From positions 5,608,720-5,672,719 of the forward strand of contig NC_046358.1 in NCBI RefSeq assembly GCF_004027225.2: 64,000 bases of DNA, read 5' to 3'. The notes beneath the pieces are model-generated. The model worked only from the letters and a program-made list of their open reading frames with translations. It was not told the origin of the DNA and did not search any database. A program made the position numbers and the translations under genes. The stretch is from Strigops habroptila (lineage: Eukaryota > Chordata > Aves > Psittaciformes > Psittacidae). Positions 1 through 11,145 of the stretch are shown piece by piece (the stretch's first letter is position 1; every line of letters begins with the position of its first letter).

Positions 1-1745
1 GTATGTCCCCTTCAGATACTGGAAGCTGCTCTGAGGTCTCCACGCAGCTTCTCTTCTCCAGGCTGAACAGCCCCAACTTTCTCAGCCTGTCTTCATACGG
101 GAGGTGCTCCAGCCCCTGATCATCCTTGTGGCCTCCTCTGGACTTGCTCCAACAGCTCCATGTCCTTCTTATGTTGGGGACACCAACACTGTACTCCAGT
201 GAGGTCTCACGAGAGCAAAGTAGAGGGGCAGGATCACCTCCTTCAACCTGCTGGCCACGCTTCTTTTGGTGCAGTCCAGGATACAGTTGGCTTTCTGGGC
301 TGCAAGCACACACTGAAGCAGCTCATGTTCAGTTTCCCATCAACCAGCACCCCCAAGTCCTTCTCCGCAGGGCTGCTCTGAATCTCTTCTCCGCGCAACA
401 TGTAACTGTGCCTGGGATTGCCCCAACCCATGTGCATGACCTTGCACTTGGCTTGGTTGAACTTCATGAGGTTGGCATCGGCCCACCTCACAAGCGTGTC
501 AAGGTCCCTCTGGATGGCATCCCTTCCCTCCAGCGTATCAACCGAACCACACAGCTTGGTGTTGTCGGCAAACTTGCTGAGGGCGCACTCAATCCCACTG
601 TCCATGTCGCTGACAAAGATGTTGAACAGGACCGGTCCCAACACCGACCCCTGAGGGACACCACTCGTTACAGGTTTCCAACTGGACACTGAGCCGTTGA
701 CCACAACTCTCTGTGTGCGGCCATCGAGCCAGTTCTTTATCCACCGAGTGGTCCATCTATCAAATTGATGTCTCTCCAATTTAGAGACAAGGATGTCATG
801 CGGGACAGTGTCGAACGCTTTGCACAAGTCCAGGTAGATGACGTCAACTGCTCTGCCCCGTCCATCAGTTCTGTAGCCCCATCATAGAAGGCCACCAAAT
901 TGGTCAGGCAGGATCTGCCCTTAGTGAAACCATGTTGGCTGTCACCAACCACCTCATTGTTTTTCATGTGCCTTAGCATGGTTTCCAGGAGAATCTGCTC
1001 CAAGATTTTGCCAGGCACAGAGGTGAGACTGACTGGTCTGTAGTTCCCTGGGTCTTCAATTTTCCTCTTCTTGAAAATAGGGGTTATATTACCCTTCTTC
1101 TAGTCGTCTGGAACTTCACCTGACTGCCATAATTTTTCAAATATGACAGATAGTGGTTTAGCATCCACCAGCTCCCTCAGGACCCATGGATGGGTTTCAT
1201 CAGATCCCATGGACTTGTGCATATTCAGGTTCTTAAGATGGTCTCGAACCTGATCCTCTCCTACAGCGGGCCTAAAGTCTTCATTCTCACAGTCCCTGCA
1301 TCTGCCTTCTAAGACTTGGGTGGTGTGGTCAGAGCACTTGCCAGTGAAGACTGACGCAAAGAAGTCATTGAGAACCTCAGCCTTCTCCAAATCCAGGGTA
1401 GCCAGTTCTCCCAATAGATTCCAGAGAGGGCCCACATTATCCCTAGTCTGTCTTTTCTTTTGTTTGCTACATACCTATAGAAGCCCTTCCCGTTATCTTT
1501 CACACCCCTGGCCAGACTCAATTCTAACGGGGCTTTAGCTTTCCTGACCCGATCCCTAGCTTCCCGGACAATGTCCTTGTATTCCTCCCAGGCTGCCTGT
1601 CCTTGATTCTACCTTCTTTAAGCTTCCTGGACAATGTCCCTGTATTCCTCCCAGACCACCTGTCCTTGCTTCCACCTTTTTTAAGCTTCCTTTTTCCTTA
1701 AGAGTTTTCTCAGCAGCTCCTTATCCAACGATGGGGGCCTCCTGG
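1..1745 (-). mobile_element. CR1 LINE, reverse-transcriptase region, degenerate, runs off left edge
   Basis: The minus strand encodes recognisable CR1 non-LTR retrotransposon reverse transcriptase in several frames: a segment with [17 protein letters not shown] and [18 protein letters not shown] (about 827-243), an upstream segment with [16 protein letters not shown] (1018-737) and a further upstream segment with [16 protein letters not shown] (1435-1100). The open frame changes between these blocks, so there are frameshifts. The catalytic box that should read F-A-D-D reads F-A-D-N, so an essential metal-binding aspartate is lost. Bases 1-240 are the distal pol/3' part and the element continues beyond position 1. 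It is truncated at its 5' side near 1745. Nothing here suggests a working element; it is an old insertion. Confidence 0.93.
1558..1683 (-). repeat. 63-nt direct tandem duplication inside the CR1 element
   Basis: Positions 1558-1620 and 1621-1683 are adjacent copies of one 63-nt unit, both beginning agcttcc and containing acaatgtcc and gtattcctccca. I count about eight mismatches between them. The unit is a multiple of three, so it would add 21 codons to the CR1 open frame. The next unit starts again with agcttcc at 1684 but then diverges. Confidence 0.85.
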
Positions 1746-1969
1746 CCTTCTTGCCCCAAGCGGTCAGCTTTGAACAAAGGGGTCAGAACAATCCTATCTA
1801 CGCAGTATGAGAGCCAACATCCTTGTTATTTGCTTCACTTACACTCAAGGCCTCCCATGGTCAAATGCAAATGGTGCTGAGACGAGCTCAGTTTCCTGTC
1901 TCTGAGTCACACTATGGAATGTAAGCGGTGTTTGAGACACACTCGGTGTCTAGGCTCTCACACCGACCA

Positions 1970-2056
1970 ACTCCTTTGCTGACATGACACTCTTTGATGA
2001 GGCAGAAACCAAGAGGTGAAGACAAGGACAAAGCCAAAACCTCTGACTTTGCTGAC
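1970..2056 (+). repeat. Left arm of an inverted repeat (unassigned family)
   Basis: This arm contains gctgacatgacactctttga followed by a gaggtgaagacaagg motif and caaagccaaaacctc. The reverse complement of 3094-3175 carries the same order of motifs with one 3-nt gap and a few substitutions. The arms are about 1.1 kb apart. I do not recognise the family. Confidence 0.75.
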
Positions 2057-3093
2057 TTCTGGCACGGCTTTTACACACGCATTTCTCTCTTCCTTTGAAC
2101 TGGCGCATCCCTGAGTGTGACTCAATTCTCACCGCAGCACCCAGCTCTCACTGTGAAGACATCCTTTTGCTTTAGTCTGGTCTCAACACACAGGATGCCA
2201 CCTCCTGTGCAGGTCAGGTATGGATGCCATGGCAGGGTTCGGAGAACAGCAGCAAAAGTGACTAACAACTGAAGAGATTAAAATAAACAAGTGTGTCACT
2301 TGGTTGAAAGAGTCCTGGGAAGAGCAGCAGGAAGATGTAATGATGGAGTACAGCAGGATGAAAGGCATCATTCTGAAAGATGCTATGCCTAAAATGAATA
2401 GAAGGAAACCAAGGAAGGGAAAGTAGAGAAAAACACCCTGAAGGTGAGTTCTGGGAGACTGAAGGGCAGTCTCCATAATTTTCCTTCCAAAATTAGACCT
2501 TATATTACAGCTGAGATGCAAAGAGATCTGCAGACACTTCTAAACCTAATATGACTTAGATGCTCTTGACCCACAGAATATGCTATTATAAACAATGTCA
2601 GCAAAGGAAATTCTAAGCCAGTTCCACCCTACCTCAGGTAAGAAGGAATACAGGACTGAAACAAAAAGACAAGCCTATCTCCATTGAAAGAATTGGTTAG
2701 CCAAGTGAATTAGGATCATAAGGCACAATTGTACTACCAAACAATGCAATAATTCAGGGCAAAATCAGCCCAAAGTACTTTTGATTTGCTCTGAATAAAA
2801 ACAAAACAACCAACCAACCAAACTCATTCCTTGTCTATGATCTTCAGAGCACAAGGTTTCTTTCCTACGTAGCATGTGAATCCCACTAATTTGGGAACAG
2901 GGCTTCCCAAACTGTACATCAGGTGAAGACAGAATGCATTGACTCCAGTGCCACCCAAGAACCTACAAGCTCTGCAGAGGAACTCCCCACCCCAACAGCA
3001 ATTGTTCTGCAAGAAGTCAGCTCTCCTGTTCCCATGCCTCATCCAGCAGGAGATGCTCCCTCCCCTCTCACCTGCCTCTCATTATTCTTTGCC

Positions 3094-3175
3094 TGTCAAA
3101 GGCTGAGGTTTTGGCTTTGCCCTTGTCTTCACCTCTTGCTTTCTGATCAAAGAGTGTCATGTCAGCACAAGGAGC
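3094..3175 (-). repeat. Right arm of the inverted repeat, with a short open frame
   Basis: Reverse-complement partner of 1970-2056. Read on the minus strand it opens with MTLFDQKARGEDKGK and runs to a GT-containing site near 3070, while the left arm starts MTLFDE and stops a few codons later. The shared start could be residual coding sequence of an unknown repeat or chance. No protein function is assigned. Confidence 0.65.
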
Positions 3176-5568
3176 AAGAGGAAAAGAGGAGACACGTGTG
3201 ACTGCTATCAGGAAGGGTAAGACCCTGAAATGGGCAGTGCTTTGCCGTTTCCTCCCTCCCTCTCTCCAAACTGTCAGATGCCCTTGGTCCTGCGACTGAA
3301 AGCAGAGGAGGTTATTGCAGTTCATTCACACGGTACACAGGGCTGCTCTCGCCTCTCTTCCTGTTTGCATGGAATTATTGGTCTCTCTGGCAAATGGAGA
3401 AAGGAAGAGGCAGACAGAGAGAGAAGGAGGAGATGCTGGTGAGAGAGGATAGCCTTTTCCCTGGTTAATGAGCTGTAAATGAATAACAAGTGATATCAGA
3501 GTGATGTGGCCACCTTGCTGCTGACACAAATTCCCTTGAACAGTGTGAGCGAGTTCTGGGTAACAAAGCTCCAGTCTCTTCTACCCATTCTAGGCTCTCT
3601 ACCATCACCTCAGCCTTGAATCTTCTGGCTAACCTAGAGTATAGTCACCTCAGGAATGGCAAAAAGCATGCACTAGCTTATACCAGCAAAGATGCAACAG
3701 CAGCAGCATCCCTCCACCCTCCCCTCCCCTCCAAAACATCTTGTAAAATGACAAGTCATCCTTTCTCAGCTCTGTCTGGCCTGATGAGCTGTGAAGCCAG
3801 TGTCCCAACACAGGGAGCACACACAGAGCACAGCCACTTTGGAGTAACACCAACTTGCGCAGCACGCACTGGGATCAACATGAGCACAACTTGCCATATG
3901 TAGCTGAAGTGCAACAATCCCCCATGTCTGGCTGTGAATCCGGCTCATCGACAGCTTGATACTGCTATCAGCACGGACCTTCAGATGGCAGGAAGCACAA
4001 CTGAGGCTTTGACAGGGCCTTCCAACAGGAAAAGTCCAATCTGTGCTCCTCCCAGGAAGATGAAACGCACAAGGCAGAGCAGCTGCCCCCTCCTGCTAGC
4101 AGAGGAGCAAAGGGCAGCTCTCTGCCACTCCTGGGGAAGAAGGGGAAGGGAGGGGGTCCAGCCTGGAGCCTTCTCTACAGAGTATGTTTATCAGCATCAG
4201 CTACAATAGCCAGCTCTCCCTATGGAAACTCACTTTAAACCAGCAACAGCATTCTTTTGCCAGTACCACTCACCATTTCCCCAAGCAAATGAAGCTATCC
4301 TACCAGTATGTCCTTTTTTTCCCTTGCACATCTAAATGTAACTATGCAAAGGTGGTTTTGGTTGGTGTGTTTGTTTTTCTTCCTAGGGCCCTTGTATTGG
4401 CTAATGGTATCATTCTTTCACACTTCTAACCACACATACACACAAAGAAAAGAATAAAATCAAATGTGAAGTGTTCAAGTAACCTACGAAACTTCCTACT
4501 ACGAAATAATCTGCTGACCAGCAAGACCCCGCTTCAGAAGATTGAAGTTGAGATCTTCGAAGCTCATTATTCCTGCTGCTGACTGGCTCCTACACAGCCT
4601 ACGTGCAGTGACAGCTCATCAAGTCCTACTTGAAGGCTGAAAGTGAGACCTGACCCCACCACCTTAGTTTCCTTATAAATGCCACTGCATGGCAGCACGG
4701 AAAGTATGTCCACAGACTCTGTTTCTTTCTGGACTCCTTCTCTAGCTTTACTCGGCCATCAATACCTTGTTCTACAATTACACATAGTTCTCCAAAACAC
4801 AACAGCCAGACATTCTTTGAAGCAACAGTTTTGAGACCCAGAGCTTCCTTAGTCTTCCCAGAGAACAGGGTTTAAGTGACATGAAAGACACAGTGTCATT
4901 CACTCATTGAATGACACATTCACAGTGCCAAGACACCTCATTAGAGGTAATGGCAATAACCAGCTCGCTTCAAAAAGCTGGGTTTTTAAAAGGTGCCTGC
5001 ACAGAAGTGGGGAGGAAAAACAAAAGAGAAGAGTTAGAGAAGCCTCTTTCTTCAATCATTCTGGACTTCCACTGGGATGACACATTACAGAACAAAAGAA
5101 AACTCTACCTTAGATCCTACATTCCTCCTGTATGACCCTCAGTCCCACAGACCTTACAGCCCAGCTTCAGGGAACACAAGTCTGACTCATGGTGGATTTG
5201 AGATGTCATCCCAATGTCATCTCCAAACTACTGAAGCAAGAGCTCAGAACTTAAAAGAAAAAAGAAGATAAAAAAAGAAAAACAAATATCCAAAATAACA
5301 TCCTGATAGTGGAGCTGCCAGGGAAAATGGTTAAACTTAGTCTGTAGCAATAAGAGGACCAATTAGATTATGCCTAGAAAAGAGTACTGCAGGCCTTTTT
5401 CTGCATGTAGGAAATGATAATGATAAATAATCCATACATACTGTTTACCTGATTGTTCCCTTAAGAATCATTTCATCTCCACTGAACTATGCAGTAAGGG
5501 AATAACGCTTTATGAATGACCCATGCCTGTTGTAGCCAAGTGCCTTTAGCAGCTGGTATCATGCTCAC

Positions 5569-5659
5569 CTCAGCAGGTTGTCTCTTCAATATCAGTATCC
5601 CACACTGCTGTTGACTCCTCTGAACAGGAACGCTGCCCAATCCACTGCCAGAACTACTG
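5569..5659 (-). other. Exon-like segment, unassigned
   Basis: On the minus strand a TTTTAG acceptor precedes an open stretch that reads SSGSGLGSVPVQRSQQQ and then CGILILKRQPAE, followed by a strong GAG|GTGAGC donor. Length is about 91 nt. I recognise no family with confidence; the ILKR-P element is only loosely like SUZ-domain proteins. It could be an alternative exon of a minus-strand gene that shares the ACP2 promoter, or chance. Confidence 0.15.
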
Positions 5660-7994
5660 CTAAAACAGATAAAAGCAGTAAGAAGCAGCTGCAATATTTT
5701 ACAGGGAAGATAACAAAGGATGTGTAAAGCTGTGAAATGTACCACAGAAAAGCCAAAAAGAGAACTTAACAGCCCTCAGCTGCTAGCCCTTGTCCAGACT
5801 ACCTTCTCTTTCAAACTGGTCTTCTCCATCCTCTAGCAGCTATGAAATAAAACAGCGTGAAGAACTGAGGCAAAAGAGGAAAGAACAGAATAAAGCAGAG
5901 GGCTGTTTACAGCACAGATGTTCATTTTTGTGATTTCCTCCCTTCCTCCCACCCCAGGAGTACTTTCATCAGCATGTGCTGCACATCACCAGAACTGATC
6001 ATAACTGATACAGGATTGTTTCTGGGAAACAGCCTTTTTATAATGTATCTACGGAGCACTTTGTATCCAAGCACCATCCCACCTAAAAGCATCAATCAAA
6101 ACAAATCAAATACTACTGCTCACAGGCAAAACAGAAATACAGTACTGGATTGCAAAACAGGCAGGAAACTCATTAAGATTCCCTTAAGGGCAGTAGGGGA
6201 AAAGTACCAATTCCCATTCATAGAAATATCATCCCTAGATGTAGCACAGAGGTCAGTACGAAGTGACAGTACTACAGAAATACCCATACAAAGAACACAT
6301 CGGAGAGATACTGATATAGAGTTTTAAATTGCTTCAAGGTAAGCTTGACCATTAGTCTATTTCCCACTCATCCATTACCAGGCACAGATTTTGACAGGTT
6401 TTGCTAACACTGCTCTTAGAAGAGAGCCAGGGGTTCCCACTCTGCAGATGTACATACCCAAACCTAGATCAGCCAGAAGACTGCAGTAGAGCAAGGAGAG
6501 AAATGAGAAGAGCTGCCAAGAAACACAGCGAAGACTGGCAAAGGGGTGCAGGTCAGAATAAAGGACTATTAAGAGCTCTGTTGCAAAGCAAACTTGCCCT
6601 GATTTTGCCTTTACTATTCTGGATCCTGGCCTGTATGGTCTATTTCTGCTTTGGGGGTCACTGCAACTAAACCCAAGGTACAATAACAGCAAAATAAGGA
6701 GGGATTTTTTTCTTTGCCTTTTTTAATAAGCCCATAGGGTGGCAGTTAGGAGGGAAGGGTTAAAGGTCTGAAAATGAGAGAAAGAGGATCTGTGTGACAG
6801 GAAGGGAGCATGTGAGAGGGCGTGTGACAGGCTGTGTAGCAGAATATGTGTGTGTAGATCTGGTTCCCTCCAAGGCTGTTGGCCAAATGTGGAGCTGAAC
6901 TTTCTGCAGACTTTGTCCTGCCAAGTCATGTTCCCTTCTCACACTGCCTGACATCACCACAAATACTCAGCTGGAAAACAGGCCAGAGCCAGGCAGAGTC
7001 CACTGCTCAAACACCAGCCAGTGAAATGGCTGCACTCACAGCACACCCACCAGATGAGAAACCAGAGCCACCACTCTCCTCACAGGTCATCTCCAAACCC
7101 AGGAGGCCCTACCCTCATCCATCCAGAAAGAGCCTTAACAAGGCACAAAGAGACTGGAGATGCTAACAGGCAAATGCTTTTCTATCACCCAAATAATGTA
7201 GCTGAGAATGGATCGAGCGCAGAGGCTCTAAGAGAGAAAAGCAAAAGGTAACCATCGGATTGTCAGTTTGTCACAACGTGTTATAAGGACCCAACTCTGT
7301 TCCCAACTCCAGTGCAACTCTACCATGAGGAGAAGAGAAGGAAGCCATCACACATGACCCATGGACAAACCAGGAACCAGCGGTTCTGCAAAGGCCAATG
7401 CTCAGCAGGGTCTGCATGAAGCGAGCAAGCAAACACTTCACTGTCAGAGAGCTCCCATCACCTGACTTCTCAAAAACAACTGTGAACCCAAGATCACTGC
7501 TGGAAACGGGAGCATGTGGACAAGTGTGTGGGAGCAGGCCATGGGGCTAAGCCAGTAGGTGGCTGGATTTCTTATTCTGATCCCTGTATCGAGGGAGAAG
7601 GGTGGGGATGGCCTGACAATTCTGGGACACTGCTGAAGGCACTACCCAGAGCAAGTATCAGGGAGTAGCAGCTGGAGACGATACAAGGGAGAACGAAGTC
7701 TTCAGTTTCTTGTTTTTATTTCAGCCTTCACCCCCAGAGCCTGCTTCTTAAAAGCAGCATGATAGAAAATGCCCTAAAAGTACAGGTAACAGGGAGAAGA
7801 TTAATGTTTTCTTCAGGCAAAAGCTTCTGCTTTCTCCACTCCTATGTCCAGAAAAACAACCAGCTACTTGGGAGCTTTCTGCAGACCAAGAAAAACTTTT
7901 TCTTCAGTCCCATATAGCCCAGAAAGTCAAGTCCCCTCTTCTTACACACACCTACATAACAGAAGCTATACTATATGAACAGAAACTACATTAT

Positions 7995-8190
7995 ATTACA
8001 TTAGTGGTGAGGCACTGGCACAGGGTGCCCAGGGAAGCTGTGGCTGCCCCATCCCTGGCAGTGTTCAAGGCCAGCTTGGATACAGGGGCTTGGAGCAACC
8101 TGCTCTAGTGGAAGGTGTCCCTGACTGTGGCAGGGGGTTGGAACTGGATGAGCTTTAAGGTCCCTTCAACCCAAGTATATGATCTATACT
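7995..8190 (+). mobile_element. CR1 LINE 3' fragment
   Basis: Plus-oriented CR1 3' end containing ggcactggcacagggtgccc, the cttggagcaacctgctctag core and the terminal ggtcccttcaaccca. It is severely 5'-truncated, as usual for CR1, and has no coding capacity. Confidence 0.93.
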
Positions 8191-11050
8191 TATAGTATTT
8201 TACATTTTAAAGCACTCCTCACAACAGAAGTTCCCTCTTCCTTTGCTAAGGAAGGGAGTCTGACACCTTCCTTAAAGGTCTAGCAGGGCAACCTGTCTGC
8301 ATGCTGTATCTACCTTAGATCATATCCCCAGGGCTTCCTGCCCAGACCTGCAGATGCCCAAGGACAGGTCCCCCTCAGCAGCTGTTAACACAGAAACCAC
8401 CTTTTGAACATCTTCCTGGCCCCTTCCCAGAAACCAGGATATTATTCCTCTCCTCCAGCCAACAGCCACGGATGGAAGCAATCAGTCAGACCACCAGGAT
8501 CACAGAGTCGGTGTTTGAAGACAAGGTGACAGCTTCTCCTTCTACACTCGGAGCGTGCAGCCAGGTGAGGTGCCCTGCCTCGGTGGCAGCACTCATGCAA
8601 GCCAAAGCATGCTGGCGAGGAGGGCTGGCCACAGCATGGGATGTGCATGGGTGAATGCATGTCAAGGCAAGCACCATCAGAACAAGTCTCAAAAGGCTGT
8701 TCCAGTGCAACCTCACGTCCCCACAAACATTTGCATGCGGGTTCCTGCTGGTAGGTGCACAAGAAGCCACTACATGTGCATGTCTGACAGCGTGACTGTG
8801 TCAAATCCTCCAGGAAAATTCAGTGGCATGGCATGTGGAGCCCTTTGGGGGCCGGCATATTTCAGCATGTATGCCCCTGGCAACCGAGATACACCACGGA
8901 GCTGTTGCAGAAGCCTACCTCTTTGCCCTCATTTCATAATGGCCCTAGATAGACTATTTAAATTCCAAACATTTTCCTTTAAATGGATCTTACACACATT
9001 TTCCAAGATTACACTCAATCAGTTTATTTTCTAAGCTAATGATAATTTATGATAAAGCCTAAAACAATCATTTAAACAAACACCCTATCCAGGCAGCACA
9101 TGGTTGCTGGAGAATGTTTAAAGAACATAGTTCCTAAACTCAAGAAAGTCACTAAGTCCACAGAATCAGCCTCCACTCAAGTACCAAACAAATCCTTCTT
9201 AAAAAGGCAGAAAGATTAGCTTCTTCAATTCACTTATTAAATTAGTTCAGTTCAAAGTTGGGGGAGGCAGCATAAAACAGAAGAGGGTGTTTCTCTCTCC
9301 CAACCTCTGACTAAAAACAAGACATGGGAGGATGAGTTATGTTCATTCTAAGATCTGGAAGGACACAATGACCAAAACCAACCAGTTCAACTTTGCGAAA
9401 CGCAGATAACACTATCCTGTTAGAATAAGGCAGTTTTAACACCACACTCCCCAGCAAGCGTATTGCATGTTTTCTCTTATGTATCCAGTGAGTGATTAGA
9501 GTCTAATTACAACAAAACCTGCATATTTAATTTAACTTTTTTATCCAAACGCAGTTTTGTACAAGTCATGAGGAAAGAAATTACTCACCTAGTAAATACA
9601 AATGACCATTTTCTAATGTGAACATTGACTGTGATATAATACAGCATAAGTGGGTGTACACACCGTACCATTCTGTTTAGCAAGAAGCAGTAATAGATGA
9701 GCCTAACCTATTAGAACAAACCTCCCTTTTAAGAAAGCATCAAATGCAAAACAAAGCTTAAATGAATTATTTAAACCACCAGCTTTAATCATGATTTAAA
9801 CCAGCGAGTGGGAAGCCTTGATTTAAACCCATTAACCTTGTTTGTCTCATAGCTGTGGTAGGAGCAGTGGGGGCAGCACAGCCCCTCTCCCTGGAGGGAG
9901 AGAGGATGCAACTTCCAGCTCATTTCAAGACATTTTACAAGTATAGTTGCCAAATGCTTTCTCTACACCATAAAACAAACTCCAAAGCCTCACATGCCAG
10001 AGCCACCTACTCTCTTGTCAGTCATCTGCTTTAGCAATCGGGCTGATACTCACCCAACATCTTTTATTTACATCTCCGCGAGGTTTCTACACGTACACAA
10101 TACAGCCTGACTCTGCAGCGTGGCTTTTGAATTGCTTCAGCCCTCACATCCCACGAGACTGTTCTCCTACTTGATCCTACAGACACTGTTCAAAACAAGA
10201 ATTGGATTCCTCATTCTCTAACACCGTTCTCTTCAGTTCTTCACCAACTTCCCACTAAATAAATATTTATCCCCTAAACACACTGGAAGGTCTGCAGTGC
10301 TCTGCTCTTCTGTGCACTACCCCAATTAGCCTTTGCCCTCCCCAAATAAGACAGTTAAAAGATTGACAGTCTACACTGCAAAGTGATTTATGAAGTTATC
10401 CCAAAATTGAGTATATCACCTTAACGTTTTCTGACACTCAAAGTAATTTTGCTTTACAGGAAATCTGGTTTTGAGATCTCCAGATCTAAAAGTACAAGCT
10501 CCACTGGCTCCAGGGGTGTCTCCTTTTTAGTGAGGACACAAGAAAGGAATTTGTCTATGCTCCAAAAATAGAAAAAAGGTATTTTGTCCTGAGTGGGAAG
10601 TCACAGAACGATGACGACACAGGAGTGCTGAAGTAACCCATCATACCACTCCTAACAGAGACATTTTTAACATCTGCCACAACACAGCCTCATCTAATTT
10701 AACAATATTATACACATCTCTCAAACCCAGACAGACCACAGCACACCTTCTCTCTGCAGTAACCACAATGAAAACGCCAAGTCAAACGTTGTACTTATCT
10801 ATTAGCAGAAGTACGATCCAATGACCAAGTTCAACCTGCCTGCAGCTGAAACGCAGACCTGTACCTGTCAGAGGAAGCATTCCCCTGAATCCCCTCCTAA
10901 AATGACATTCCTTCCCACCAAGACAAGTTTCCACAGCCCAAAGAACATGATTCTGCTGTCTTAAATTATTAGGTTGTGAGGAAAACAAGGCAACGTATCC
11001 TACTGCAGACCAGAACATTTTCCCCCAGAGAAACAAGGTATCTCTGTACA
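8191..11050. other. No gene supported
   Basis: Non-coding by inspection. Open frames are short and overlap on both strands. A periodic ATTTAAACC motif lies at 9769-9829 (separate entry). A GTGAGT-type minus-strand donor occurs near 9588, but no credible coding exon is attached to it. Confidence 0.5.
9769..9829. repeat. Three spaced ATTTAAACC motifs
   Basis: The identical 9-mer ATTTAAACC occurs at 9769-9777, 9794-9802 and 9821-9829, i.e. with 25- and 27-nt periods, in otherwise non-repetitive DNA. It may be a remnant of an old amniote interspersed repeat or a conserved non-coding element. I cannot assign it to a family. Confidence 0.5.
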
Positions 11051-11145
11051 GTCACAGAATGGCTTGGGTTGGAAAGGACCTTAAAGATCATCCGGTTCCA
11101 ACTCCATTGTAACATGCAGGGAGGCCTACAACAAGGTTTCACCTC
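11051..11145 (-). mobile_element. CR1 LINE 3' tail fragment
   Basis: Minus-oriented terminal CR1 sequence: cagaatggcttgggttggaa followed by ggaccttaaagatcatc and a diverged continuation with gcagggaggcctacaac. Very short and 5'-truncated. Confidence 0.85.

Larger units (their letters stand above)
1746..7994. other. No gene supported; possible upstream intron of NR1H3
   Basis: About 6.2 kb of AT-leaning sequence with only short, unrelated open frames. I see no nuclear-receptor zinc-finger or ligand-binding exons. In human, NR1H3 lies head-to-head with ACP2, so this could be the first NR1H3 intron, but that is inference from synteny. The exceptions are an inverted repeat at 1970-3175 and one exon-like minus-strand segment at 5569-5659, listed separately. 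Confidence 0.5.

Noticed and set aside
6401-6670. Plus-strand open frame ending in a hydrophobic, possible transmembrane segment
   Set aside because: Only one short exon-like frame, an overlapping opposite frame, no splice context and no family resemblance.
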